Notes: generated by a model from the sequence alone, not told the origin. A stretch of 26,953 nucleotides of DNA from Chara braunii (GCA_003427395.1 BFEA01000049.1:3715533-3742485), one strand, 5' to 3'; positions 9,640 through 17,600 are shown, counted from the stretch's first letter. A program made the numbers and translations.

Positions 9640-10105
9640 AAATGAGAAAGGAAGTAGAGAGAAGAAGAGAATTCGAATTTTGAAGAAACAGGAAATTTAA
9701 ATAAAAAGAAAAACAAAAAGAAGAAAAAGGAAATTTAAATAAAAAGAAAAACAAAAAGAAGAAAAACAGAAAAAAAAATTCAAAGTTGGTGGGGGGAAGG
9801 GGATGAAAAAGTGAAGAAGGAAGAGAGAAATAGGTGAGAAAGAGAAAAGGGTGGAAGTGGAAGGTGAGGGGATGATGGGGTTGTAGTTGGGGGAGAGGAG
9901 GGTGAGAGAATGGGAGAGAAAGGGATGGGAAAGGTGGAGAGGAGGATAAGAGATTAGTACAAGATGGTGAGTGGGGAGGGGAGGAGAGAAAGGATGGTGG
10001 AAGATGAGTGAAGAGGGAGGTAGGAGGAGAGAGGAGTGGTAGGGTTAGAAAAAGTGATTAGATGGTGGAGTGAGGGGAGAGAGAGAGAGAGGGGTGGGGG
10101 AGTAG
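9640..10105. repeat. A/G-rich low-complexity tract
   Basis: Almost purely purine on the plus strand, i.e. a pyrimidine tract in the element 1 RNA. It contains a direct duplication of AGGAAATTTAAATAAAAAG plus following AACAAAAAGAAGAAAA (about 9690-9764) and many GGAGAGA words. No gene. Confidence 0.8.
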
Positions 10106-10106
10106 G

Positions 10107-10707
10107 TTAGTGGGGAGTGGTGATACCGAGCTCTTGGTTGACCAAGAGCAACAAGATCACCAAGTTCCATTGGATCTTGCTTTTCAAGATGCTGGCAGCC
10201 TGCTGCTGCAGCAGGAATGATGTTGGAGTAATCAAGGGTTGCAGCCCCCTAGCCAGGGGGGTCTTCACTGCTGGCAAACTGCTGGTGCGGCAGTGCAAAA
10301 ATTAATGGCCAGCATCATCATCAGCAGCTGGGTGTGCGGAGATCTTAATCAGCCACCCAGATTGGCCTGTACTGCAGGGGTCTTCAGCTCCACAGCAAGC
10401 TGCCACGTGGCAGTGCAGATGGCCACGTGCGCAGGCAGCAGCAGGCACGGGGGAGGAGGGGGGGGGGCAAATAGCAGCCCGGCCGTTGCTGCCCTGCTGG
10501 CCGCTGCTCGCCGCTCGGCGGCAGGGGGGGAAGGGGTAAGTAGCTGGCACAACACTTCTTCAACACGAGCGTGCTGCACTGCAGGACCATGCACACATTG
10601 TGCCCAGTGTGTTATGGTAGCAGCTACGCACTCGCATGGCCAGTAGCTGCCCAGGTTCAAACCCTGGCAGCAGCATGCATCCCGGATCTTGGTATAACTA
10701 ATCCAGG
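10107..10707. other. CAG/CTG-rich leader segment, no gene
   Basis: Contains a tight hairpin CTCTTGGT/ACCAAGAG with a 2-nt loop (about 10131-10148), many CAGCAG/CTGCTG words, and a tRNA T-arm-like sequence at 10651-10667. Open frames occur on both strands, but none has family features or codon continuity. Two CACGTG motifs lie at 10404 and 10424. Confidence 0.5.
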
Positions 10708-10708
10708 A

Positions 10709-10850
10709 GCGGGGCGGGGCAGCGGGGCACGTGGCGCGTGCGTGTGCGTGTGCGGCGGGGCGGGGCAGAGGGGCACGTGGCGCGTGCGTGTGCGTGTGCG
10801 GCGGGGCGGGGCAGAGGGGCACGTGGCGCGTGCGTGTGCGGCGGCCTTGG
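10709..10850. repeat. 46-bp minisatellite, about three copies
   Basis: A GC-rich unit containing GGGGCACGTGGCGCGTGCG repeats with exact 46-bp spacing. CACGTG begins at 10728, 10774 and 10820. The last copy is shortened in its GTGCGTGTGC part. Confidence 0.95.
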
Positions 10851-11034
10851 CCGTGCAAGCGCCACGTAATAATCACCGTCTCTCTTTTCTCGCCACGTGT
10901 CACTTCTTCCCAGCTGCGCGTTCTTCACGTTTTCCCGCTGTTTTTCGCTGGAAACGGTAAAAAAACAGCCAAAAAAAACCAGTGTCGGGTTTTCCTACTA
11001 TGCGGTGTGGTGGGTGGGAGCGGGGAACGTTCCC

Positions 11035-11046
11035 TCTCTGATACCA
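11035..11046 (-). promoter_or_regulatory. Primer binding site of element 1 (Met-tRNA type)
   Basis: On the minus strand, one base after the LTR end (...CCACA), the sequence reads TGGTATCAGAG. This matches the standard plant retrotransposon primer site complementary to the 3' end of initiator Met-tRNA (TGGTATCAGAGC), except for the final base. This fixes the element orientation and the inner edge of the 5' LTR. Confidence 0.93.
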
Positions 11047-11047
11047 G

Positions 11048-11356
11048 TGTGGCAAACCCACCAGGTGTCGTGCTCCGCCTAGGATAGAGATGGAGATGGA
11101 GGATGAGAGGGGAGCAAGATGGCACAGCGCAGCTCCCACGTGAGACTCCAACGCACGTACTCCAAACTATGCGAATGTGGAATGAGAGAAAGTACAGACT
11201 CTGGCTGGGGTATACCCCGACGGACTGACTGGACTGGACTCGACTGGCTGTTACCGGCAGAGGTACCGACCTGGACTGGACTACCCCGAATACAACACAG
11301 GCTTGTGAGAACAGGCCAAGGGGCTGGTCTCACAGGCCAACCAGAGGTCCGCTACA
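11048..11356 (-). repeat. 5' LTR of element 1
   Basis: A 309-bp direct repeat of 439-731. On the plus strand it begins TGTGGC and ends CGCTACA. It carries CACGTG at 11137-11142 and a 16-bp segment absent from the left copy. As the 5' LTR it should hold the promoter of the element, but I see no unambiguous TATA box on the minus strand. Confidence 0.93.
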
Positions 11357-11550
11357 GACCGGCTGCAACAGAGAAGTATCCGGTGATGGGAGAAGAGGTG
11401 CGTTGTGGGAAGGCAGGAGGTGTGGTGGAGTGTGGTGTGCTATGGAGAAGCATAGGAGGGTGGTCCTGATGCATGCGAAAAATAAAAAAAAACTTGGGAA
11501 GAAATTGAAATCCGCAGGACGTCGGGTGTATGCAGGAATCAAAAGAGGAG

Positions 11551-11582
<32 letters not shown>

Positions 11583-11685
11583 TTGCTGCACATCTGCACA
11601 TGTATCTGCACCTGGGCCAGATACGTTAAAAATGTCAAAGGTTTACTGTACTACTATAGCAGATGAGATCGGATACGCAGGATCA
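11357..11685. other. Right flank of element 1, no gene seen
   Basis: Begins with the right target-site copy GACCG. It contains GGTGTGGTGGAG-type sequence and a (TC)n tract at 11551-11578. Frames here are repeat-driven and show no family features. Confidence 0.5.
11551..11578. repeat. (TC)n microsatellite
   Basis: About 14 uninterrupted TC units. Confidence 0.97.
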
Positions 11686-11689
11686 GGGG

Positions 11690-12045
11690 GTGGGGAAGTA
11701 GCACGTAGGTAATGATAAAGAGGGAAACAGGAGGAAGTGAGGACAAGGTGGTTGAAGGTGGCGGGCTTTTTGTATGAGATTGAATGGGGGCACAACTATT
11801 GGATTGCTTCCTTGAGGAGCTCGAAATATGGACCCTGGGTGTTGCTGGGTCCGCCCAGGGGGGGGGGAAGTAGCACGTTGGTAATGATAAAGAGGGAAAC
11901 AGGAGGAGAAAGTGAGGACAAAGCGGTTGAAAGGGGCAGACTCTTTGTAGGAGATCGAATGGGGCGACGACCATTTGATTGCGTCCTTGAGGAGCTCGAA
12001 ATATGGATTCTGGGCAGCTTTCTTCGTAGTGTGGCTGGGTCCGCC
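11690..12045. repeat. Tandem duplication, about 172 bp x2
   Basis: Copy one begins GGGGAAGTAGCACGTAGGTA (about 11691) and copy two GGGGAAGTAGCACGTTGGTA (about 11863). Both continue through AATGATAAAGAGGGAAACAG, a TTGAAGGK...TTTTTGTA/CTTTGTA block, ATTGAATGGGG and CTTGAGGAGCTCGAAATATGG, to GCTGGGTCCGCCCAG. They differ by scattered substitutions and small indels. Minus-strand frames run through both, but this follows from the repetition; no protein family is recognised. Confidence 0.9.
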
Positions 12046-12166
12046 CAGTCCGCAGAATCCTCGTTGCATAGATCCTTGAGTTGCAGCACCCCTTTTTCCA
12101 TCCAAGCTCGGCCAAAATTCCCTGGTTCTTCAGCTGCTGAAAAACACTGCCGTTTTGGAACTTTCC

Positions 12167-12330
12167 TCCGTGGTGCTGGGCTCTTTCCAGCAATCCAGCT
12201 TGACCTTGTTTATGCACCTCCTCCGTGGTGCTGGGCTCTTTCCAGCAATCCAGCTTGACCTTGTTCCAGGCACCTCCTCCGTGGTGCTGGGCTCTTTCCA
12301 GCAATCCAGCTTGACCTTGTTCTAGGCAAT
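12167..12330. repeat. Minisatellite, about 55 bp x3
   Basis: The unit starts GTGGTGCTGGGCTCTTTCCA and continues GCAATCCAGCTTGACCTTGT. It occurs at about 12171, 12226 and 12282, and the copies are nearly identical. Such sequence identity suggests recent expansion. Confidence 0.95.
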
Positions 12331-13107
12331 AGGGTCATCATCCCTTTCACCATTCTTTTGGAAGCCTGGCCGTATTGAGAATGTTGGGGTGCGAAGTAGT
12401 TCCTGTGTATGTTTCGTTGAGAAAGGGAGCAAAAGCCTCTCAAGCGCTGAGGTACAGCTCAATGGGGATGCCGCCTAACGCAGGGCGTTTCCCCTGTGCC
12501 ATTTCTTTTGCGGAGTAAAGTAGTTCATTTTCTGACATGGGGCTATCCAAAAAGGTGGCTGGAGGATTCTACCCATGGGCGCCCAAAAATTAGTTTTCCG
12601 ACGAGTCCGTATCGAAGGTGTAGAACCGTCTTCTGGTAGAGACTATGTCACGAAAGAATTCCATCGCGCAAGAGCCCATTCGGATTGTGGCTAAGGGAGC
12701 GGTGACTGCGAAAGGGTGTGGCAGCCCCCTCATTAGGGGCTTGGTCTGTCTGGGAATGAGGGATCTGAAAGCTAGTCATTTTAGTGCATCCCATAATGGG
12801 ACTTCAGACTTTTCTGTCGGGTACCGGCCTGACTTCCACCGACCTACGACCCTTCAGCTTCTGGACCCTACCGGACTCCTACAGAGCCTTAGGACCTGAG
12901 GGGCTGGGACCTATGTGGACCCTTGGGATTGGGACCAATTGGGACTTTGGGACCAGTATCTGAGACACTGGAACAGCATGAAACCCTTTCACTCCCGCCG
13001 GCCTAATTTTGAGGTCCGTTAGGAAAGGTCAGTCCTTTTACCTATCTGCAATATTAACTCCCATTCTAGCCCTCTCATAGTAAGACACTATGTTCGGGGC
13101 GGTCTCC
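12331..13107. other. Unassigned stretch, possibly organelle-derived in part
   Basis: No Ty3 protein is readable. About 12450-12800 has balanced base composition and non-repetitive sequence with stem-forming words (CAGCCCCCTCATTAGGGGCT at 12722-12741). It reads to me like plant mitochondrial intron or intergenic DNA, but I cannot name a locus. From about 12885 to 12960 there is a GGGACC-rich degenerate repeat. The 84-codon frame from 12645 has no family I recognise. The part next to 13107 could include the 3' UTR of element 2. Confidence 0.35.
12885..12960. repeat. Degenerate GGGACC-type short tandem repeat
   Basis: Words such as GGGACCTATG, GGGACCAATT, GGGACTTTG and GGGACCAGTA recur about every 12-20 bp. 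Confidence 0.5.
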
Positions 13108-13157
13108 TTCAGTTCGCTCGTCGTGTACCAGATTCAGTTTGCTCTTCGTGTACCAGC
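13108..13157. repeat. 25-bp tandem duplication in element 2 chromodomain
   Basis: TTCAGTTCGCTCGTCGTGTA-CCAGA (13108-13132) is followed directly by TTCAGTTTGCTCTTCGTGTA-CCAGC (13133-13157), with three differences. Twenty-five is not a multiple of three, so it shifts the frame. Confidence 0.9.
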
Positions 13158-13560
13158 AGTCATCATCTGATTCCTGGTACTGGAACCGGACCATGGTCTT
13201 CCCCCCGCCTACAGGACTTAGAGATCTCCTCATCTACAACGCGATCAATGTTGTACTTCCCATCAATATCCGGTGGTGTCATCGATCTTCGTGAGGGAAA
13301 GGTGTTGTTGACAGCCCAAGGCAACAATTTTGATGCGTGGAAAACTGGGTTTTTGTGCAGATGTGCGAGGATGTCGCTGGCGTAAGAAGAACCATTCGGA
13401 TCTCCTACGACATCTATGACCTCCCATGGTCCTTTATAGATGGGTAGCAATTTCTGTGGGATTTCTTCTTCAGGTAAGAACTCTTTGGACTTGACCCAGA
13501 CAATATCTCCTACAACAAACTTAGACGGCCTGCAATGCTTGTTTTCCTTTTCAACCATTT
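13108..13560 (-). pseudogene. Element 2 integrase C-terminus and chromodomain remnant
   Basis: The frame from 13558 shows the integrase C-terminal block RPSKFVVGDIVWVKSKEFLP, KLLPIYKGPWEVIDVVGDP and NPVFHASKLLPW. The start of a chromodomain follows (GKYNIDRVVDEEI, about 13290-13250). Beyond 13220 the frame is lost, but VRFQYQESDD and YTTSELKETAPNIVSYY are readable in two other frames. These look like the second half of a chromodomain-like fold in which the usual WKGY word is replaced. A 25-bp tandem duplication (13108-13157) accounts for one frame change. Confidence 0.85.
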
Positions 13561-14300
13561 GATGTTGAGCCTTCCAATGTTGTCCGCTGCTCGTTGTATG
13601 TCTTTTTGGTACTGTAGCGCGAATTCCCTAGTGCTTAGCGGCAATCTTTGAATCCGATTAGGATTCAGGCAATTTATTGGTCTTTTAGGGAGCCACCCCT
13701 TGTTCAGCTGGTTCGACCTGCGGGAAGTGGCTAAGCACACATAATTGTTGTATGCGCTGGCAACCTTGGGTAAGCGCTCATCCCAATCAATCTGGTCAGG
13801 TACAATATACATGCGAAGTATCTGCTGGAACAGTTTCTTCATTTCCTCTATCTGTCTGTTTGTCTTCAGGTGTTTACCAGAACATATGGTCAAACTTTGA
13901 CCGTATACCTTTATTTGTTGTTGCCACTATTCGTCGTTGAATCTAGTATCTCTATCACCAACTATTGTTAATGGATGGCCGTAGTCCACCCAATGGTTGA
14001 AGAACTCCCGAATTACTAAGTCTGTCTTCGCTTCAGATGGCAGCGGAATGAAAACAACAAATTTACCAAATCTGTCTACAATTACCATTACTTGATTCTT
14101 TCGATTCTGTGTCCATGAAGTCAATGGAGACAGAATCTCGGGGACTCGACGATTGGCAAGGGTTTCAACAGTCCTAGCGGGGGCTGTGTGAACTCTTGTT
14201 CCGCTGATAGACTTTACGTCACTTTTCATTCCAACCCAGGTGTAATAGCAAACTAAGTTAATGTACGTGTCCTCACAAACTAAGTTAGCGTACGTTTTCC
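13510..14300 (-). pseudogene. Element 2 integrase core
   Basis: Two overlapping frames give the catalytic core. From 14229: QVMVIVDRFGKFVVFIPLP, FFNHWVDYGHPLTIVGDRD and TRFND, where the D of GDRD is the second catalytic Asp. From 13893: KTNRQIEEMKKLFQQILRMY, where the E after Q-I is the likely catalytic Glu. Then WDERLPKVASAYNNYV and REFALQYQKDIQRA. The first Asp is readable only in another frame near 14120. The zinc-finger cysteines are not visible. A 27-bp in-frame tandem duplication occupies the zinc-finger region (14249-14302). Confidence 0.88.
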
Positions 14301-14302
14301 TC
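14249..14302. repeat. 27-bp tandem duplication in element 2 integrase zinc domain
   Basis: CAAACTAAGTTAATGTACGT-GTCCTCA (14249-14275) is followed by CAAACTAAGTTAGCGTACGT-TTTCCTC (14276-14302). It is in frame (nine codons), giving TYxNLVC twice on the minus strand. Confidence 0.9.
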
Positions 14303-15190
14303 TAGTCGAAATGCCTTTCCATATCATGGCATTCACCCAGGATTAGACTATGAATTCCTTCATTATTTGAAATGCATAGTCTATCGTCTACATCTGTTGT
14401 CTCGAACAATAACCCGTCACTCATTCTATACTCTGGGACTTTATGCGGGGCATCCTTCACCTTGACTATGATTTCCCGTAGGTGAGGATCATCTGGGTAT
14501 GCAACGTTGATCTTTTGCTGCAGCTCACTCCCTGCATAGAGGTAAGCGACTATTGTTCCAAAGAAGTCAACTAGTTTACTCAAGGGGTCGGCGACTACAT
14601 TGCACTTCCCGTTAATTGGCTTCAACTCAAAGTCAAACTCATCTATTTCACTAGCCCGTCCTGCTAACTTGGTTGACATACGAGCATGCGTCTTCAACCA
14701 GTGAAGGTCTCATGATCTGAATATACTTTAAAACACCGCCCAAACAAACTTTAGAATTGAAAATGAGTCATTCCTCTTAGGATAGGTGACTACATTGTAC
14801 TTCCCCTTAGAATCGGAAGCTCGGATGAACCGTGCTCCCGGACCAAATGGTTGGCGGTGCCAGCCAAAAGAAAAACAAAGCGCTGCGCTGGCGTCTTGGC
14901 AATGCTTGCCGCCCAGGGGGAATCCACCTTGGGAAAAAAAGGCTCGGATGTACTTGTGGTTTCAAATGTTTACATAGCAGGTAATGTTGCTAATGATATA
15001 TAGAGTTTCCCTCAATGCAAACAACTCTCTTTCATTGCGCGATGCGATTGCCTTATCACTTGGCAGCCTTCTATACATGAACTTTGTTGGCCTCTAACCA
15101 TCTCTGTCATTCTGCTGTAACACAACGCGAATGCCATATTGACTTGCAGCCATAGTCACTACAAATGGCAAGGGTGGATATGCTATTTTC
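14302..15190 (-). pseudogene. Element 2 RNase H and spacer, interrupted
   Basis: RNase H sequence is readable on both sides of an unrelated segment. On the right (about 15190-15010) are PPLPFVVTMAASQYGIRVVL and SNERELFALRETLYI; on the left (14745-14560) are FKVYSDHET, a frameshift, then LKTHARMSTKLAGRASEIDE and FDFELKPINGKCNVVADPLS. The spacer continues through REIIVKVKDAPHKVPEYRM to ECHDMERHFD, the start of the integrase zinc finger (stop near 14302). The acidic residues in VYSDHET and ERELFAL match family positions. Between about 14770 and 14985 the sequence is not RNase H. Confidence 0.85.
14770..14985. other. Unidentified segment interrupting element 2 RNase H
   Basis: The RNase H frame is lost here. 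A 114-bp core is bounded by direct 9-mers GCTCGGATG at 14819-14827 and 14942-14950 (13 of 15 bases identical when extended). It contains GCGCTGCGC, CTTGGCAATGCTTGCCGCCC and an A7 run, with no terminal inverted repeats. Next to it (about 14786-14806, minus) is a short SKGKYNVV reading. This resembles a second copy of the RNase H end motif found at 14600, so rearrangement within the element is possible. Confidence 0.5.
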
Positions 15191-15905
15191 AGGATCGGCT
15201 ACTCGATTAGACACTTTTTCAGTTTCTTGAATGTGGAGGTGCAGTTCGTGTCCCACAACCGTACCAACTCCTTCAACAGTTTGTGCAATGGGGCAGCAAT
15301 CATAGTAAAATTCTTGGGAAACTTACGGTAGCAATTGGCCAGTCCTAGGAACGACCGCAACTCTGTTAGTGTGTGAAGCGTCGGCCAGTCTCTAATTGCT
15401 GCAATGGTGTCCTCCGGTCTCACACCACCTCCTTTTACCACATGTCCTAGGTACAAAACTTGGTGCTTGGCCTGCTCACATTTCTTCGGGTTCATTCTAA
15501 ACTTAGCCTCTCACAGCTTGCCTTACACTAGCTTCATATGCTTTTGGTGCTCATCAAGATTCTGGCTAAGGATAAAAATATTGTCTGAGTAGACTACAAC
15601 GTCGGTCTAGCCAATCTCTAAACAAATCACTCGTACATCTTTGGAACGTTGCAGGGGAATTGGTCTGCTGTACATCTGTCTGATGGTACCCCAATTTTAT
15701 GTCTATCTTCGGAAAATACTTACAACCCTGCAGTCTATCTAATAAGTCATCAATAGGTAGTAGTGGCTTCGAGATCTTGATTGTGATCGAGTTCAGTCCC
15801 CGATAATCTATGCACATTCTTTGCTCTCCTTTCTTAGGCAAAAAGGACCGGTGCACAGTACGATGAAGAACCAGGCCTAATCCACACCTTCTTCATCAAC
15901 TTGTT
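15191..15905 (-). pseudogene. Element 2 reverse transcriptase
   Basis: Blocks in order: RMCIDYRGLNSITIKISKPL, LLDRLQGCKYFPKIDIKLGY and HQTDVQQ. Then comes an abrupt jump to TNSPATFQRCTSDLFRDW: the usual segment between YHQ and the FGLTNAP block is missing, an in-frame deletion of some 25 residues near 15665. The active-site box at 15591-15580, in another frame, reads YSDN, not YxDD; the second Asp is Asn. The thumb follows from 15495: MNPKKCEQAKHQVLYLGHVV, LRSFLGLANCYRKF and APLHKLLK. Non-functional. Confidence 0.92.
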
Positions 15906-16590
15906 TAACTTGCTATGAGACATGCAGTAAATGGGCTCCTTTGGGATCTTGCTATCGGACTCGATCTCGATATGGTGTGGGACTTCCCTTCAACTACACC
16001 GGTTGAGGCTTCTTCTACAACAACTAACTCTTTCAGCAAGGACTCGGTTCGGGGCGGTGTCTTCTCTTCGTCACTCTTCTCTTCACTCACTGGCCTAACG
16101 TAAGCTACAAAGACCTGGTCAAATGTCTTCTCTTTGACCACGTGTCGGGCGAACACAGGGGCACTCATACACCAAAGGGAAAGGGCATATTGGACATCGG
16201 ATTCATGAAGCAATCAGATCTTCTTCTTCTTGCCTTCACTACTGGGCAGCCAACACTTGTGCTCCCCAATCTGTCCCTAGCAAGAGTTCCAAGGGTAGGC
16301 TATCCTCCACTTAGAGAGTCAGGGAATGCAGTGCCTTGTCTACACTCTTCCCTCACTCCGACCAGAAGTATGCCCTCACCCCTTCAACATATTCTTCGAC
16401 TTTTGTCTCCCTATTGTCTGCCAGTTTACCCATGCTTCAAGACCTTCATTCCCAGATGCAACTTTCTCGAACCTTTCTAACTAATGTAGCTATGCTTCGA
16501 TCCACTATCGACTAATGCTCCTGCACATGTCCTTTTAATCCCTACATCCGCCAAAATTAATTGCCCTTTAGTCTTCTTTTCTAGGTTACC
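15906..16590 (-). pseudogene. Element 2 protease and pre-RT spacer
   Basis: At 16530-16480 the minus strand reads ALVDSGSKHSYIS, the DSG active-site loop of a retroelement aspartic protease (DSG codons at 16509-16501). A stop follows. LELLLGTDW (about 16290) is the ILG-type motif that closes the protease. The frame from 16213 (ALSLWCMSAPVFARHVVKE, FDQVFVAYVRPVSEEKSDEE) is the acidic spacer before RT. Frameshifts separate these parts. Upstream of about 16590 no gag sequence follows. Confidence 0.75.
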
Positions 16591-17017
16591 AGTCCGGACG
16601 TACGGGACCCATTTTTGTTCCGGGTTGTCCGATCGGACAACTCCCCTGGTCGTCCAAGCGGGGCCTAGTGTCCGGGCTGGTTGAAAAATCGGGTCTGGGT
16701 CCGATAGGGTTTTGGGGCTTGTGGTGATGTTGTTTGGGGTACGTAGTACCTCCGGGAAGGTTGGCCGATTTTCGTGAGTTACGTGAGGCCGGTAGGGCCT
16801 CCGAAAACGAAAACGAAAATGGCCCGGTCTGGGCCGTCAGATCTAAGAGATCTACGACCCAAATCGTGCCAAATTCGAATTTGAATTCAGCCCGCGACCG
16901 CCGTCTGCCCGCGCGCGACTTGGGCACGTTGTGGCAGTTGGGCGATGCCAAAATTGCGCGCCAACGGCCACGACCCAACACGTGTTCCAACCCCGTTACA
17001 GGTGCGTACCCTCCTCC
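16591..17017. other. Non-coding sequence with palindromes
   Basis: Contains the perfect 18-bp palindrome GTTGTCCGATCGGACAAC (16624-16641), GGTAC-GTA-GTACC (16738-16750) and AGATCTAAGAGATCT (about 16841-16855). The segment around 16785-16880 resembles 18373-18475. The long plus and minus frames over this region are composition-driven and not supported as genes. Confidence 0.6.
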
Positions 17018-17226
17018 TTCCTCCATGTCTCTCTCATCTCTCTCCTCCTCCTCCTCCTCTTCCTCCTTTCCCTGCATTTCTTCCTCCTCCTCCTCCTTTT
17101 CGTCAACTTCCTTCTGGTCCCCCTCCTCCTCCTCCTCATCTTCTTCTTCCATTGTCGCCGTCCTCCTCCTCCTCCTCCTCCTCCTCCTCCTCCTCTTCTT
17201 CTTCCTCCTCTTCTCATTCCTCGTCG
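17018..17226. repeat. (CTC/TTC)n trinucleotide-rich microsatellite
   Basis: A compound tract of CTC, CTT and TCC units with a pure CTC run near 17161-17195. Frames through it give poly-Ser, poly-Leu/Pro or, on the other strand, poly-Glu/Lys/Arg. They should not be annotated as proteins. Confidence 0.95.
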
Positions 17227-17227
17227 T

Positions 17228-17412
17228 CCTGTGTGTGTGTGTGGATAGAGTTCGTGCATGTGTGCATGTGTGTGTGTGTATGTGTGCGTCTGTGTGTCTG
17301 TGTGTGTGCACGTGTGTGGAAACTAGACAGTGTGTGTGTGGTGCGTGTGTACATAGTGTGTGTGTGTGTGTAGATAGTGTGTGCAGACAGTGTGTGTGTG
17401 TGTGTGTGTAGT
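17228..17412. repeat. (TG)n-rich microsatellite
   Basis: A GT dinucleotide-rich tract with interruptions such as GTGCATGTGTGCATG and ACAGTGTGTG, including three AGTGTGTGTG-type modules (about 17328, 17355 and 17389). Confidence 0.95.
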
Positions 17413-17600
17413 CACGTGCAGCAGCTGCAACAGCGGCCCTTCCACAACACTTTCCACCCCCTTCCCCACCCCCGACACCGTTTTTTTTTTTTTTTTTTTT
17501 TTTCCTCAAATAGCCTCAATTTTTTCTTGGGGGTTCGCCTGGTGGTGCGCAAGCCCCCCTCCCCCCCCTTTTTTTTTTTCCCTTTCCAGGTTTGGAAAAA
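17413..17600. other. Homopolymer-rich stretch, no gene
   Basis: Contains T runs at about 17481-17503 and 17569-17579, and a C run at about 17559-17568. Sequence accuracy in these homopolymers is doubtful. Confidence 0.7.

Larger units (their letters stand above)
8918..9640. repeat. Repeated CCCCATGGGG module, three copies
   Basis: The block TTTCGGYAG...TTCSTTACCCC followed by CATGGGGTC and TGTGCC occurs at about 8919-8965, 9431-9474 and 9523-9567. The third copy has CTTGGGG in place of CATGGGG. Copies two and three are tandem (about 91 bp apart). The sequences after copies one and three share TGCCGCA and AAATAAATAA words, so the unit may be about 120-140 bp. The inverted-repeat element 9060-9363 sits between copies one and two. 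Confidence 0.75.
8427..11034 (-). other. Composite 5' leader of element 1, non-coding
   Basis: About 2.6 kb lie between the primer site and the gag start, with no supported gene. In element order it holds the CACGTG cluster and 46-bp minisatellite (10400-10900), CAG/CTG-rich sequence with a hairpin (10107-10700), and an A/G-rich low-complexity tract (about 9640-10105). Next come the CCCCATGGGG repeats with an inverted-repeat element between them (8918-9640), an (AT)n tract (8890-8910), and telo-box motifs (8634-8672). The right part is GC-rich and the middle strongly AT-rich, so the leader has probably been built by secondary insertions. Confidence 0.7.
439..11356 (-). mobile_element. Element 1: near full-length Ty3/gypsy chromovirus
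   Basis: An LTR retrotransposon in minus orientation, about 10.9 kb. Seen directly: two direct repeats of about 300 bp (439-731 and 11048-11356), each with TG...CA ends. Flanks are GACCA (434-438) and GACCG (11357-11361), a 5-bp target-site duplication with one difference. A Met-tRNA-type primer site lies just inside the right repeat. The domain order gag, protease, RT, RNase H, integrase, chromodomain on the minus strand defines Ty3/gypsy (Metaviridae) and, with the chromodomain, a chromovirus. By eye the LTRs differ at about 20-25 of some 290 aligned positions plus one 16-bp indel, so the insertion is not recent. All ORFs are broken, so it is non-autonomous. No clear polypurine tract abuts the 3' LTR at 732; the adjacent bases are only weakly purine-rich on the minus strand. 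Confidence 0.95.
13108..16590 (-). mobile_element. Element 2: Ty3/gypsy chromovirus fragment
   Basis: Minus-strand pol remnants in the order protease (about 16550-16460), pre-RT spacer, RT (about 15900-15200), RNase H (about 15190-14560), integrase (about 14400-13400) and chromodomain remnant (about 13290-13108). The sequence differs clearly from elements 1 and 3, so it is another family. No gag, LTR or primer site was found. Homology ends near 16590 on the 5' side, where unrelated sequence begins. It has many stops, frameshifts, a deletion in RT, small tandem duplications and an unrelated segment in RNase H, so it is older or faster decaying than element 1. Confidence 0.9.

Noticed and set aside
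10651-10667. tRNA T-arm-like sequence CCAGGTTCAAACCCTGG
   Set aside because: No matching acceptor, D-arm or anticodon arm at tRNA spacing on either strand, and no well-placed A box, so neither a tRNA gene nor a SINE can be supported.
11654-12304. A 216-codon minus-strand frame
   Set aside because: It is kept open by the 172-bp and 55-bp tandem repeats; repeated peptides mirror the DNA repeats and no family is recognisable.
12645-12899. An 84-codon plus-strand frame
   Set aside because: No family recognised, and its end runs into degenerate repeat; kept only as part of an unassigned stretch.
16586-17509. A 307-codon minus-strand frame rich in Glu, Lys, Arg and His-Thr
   Set aside because: It is the translation of the CTC and TG microsatellites plus unrelated flanks; no domain and no codon signal.
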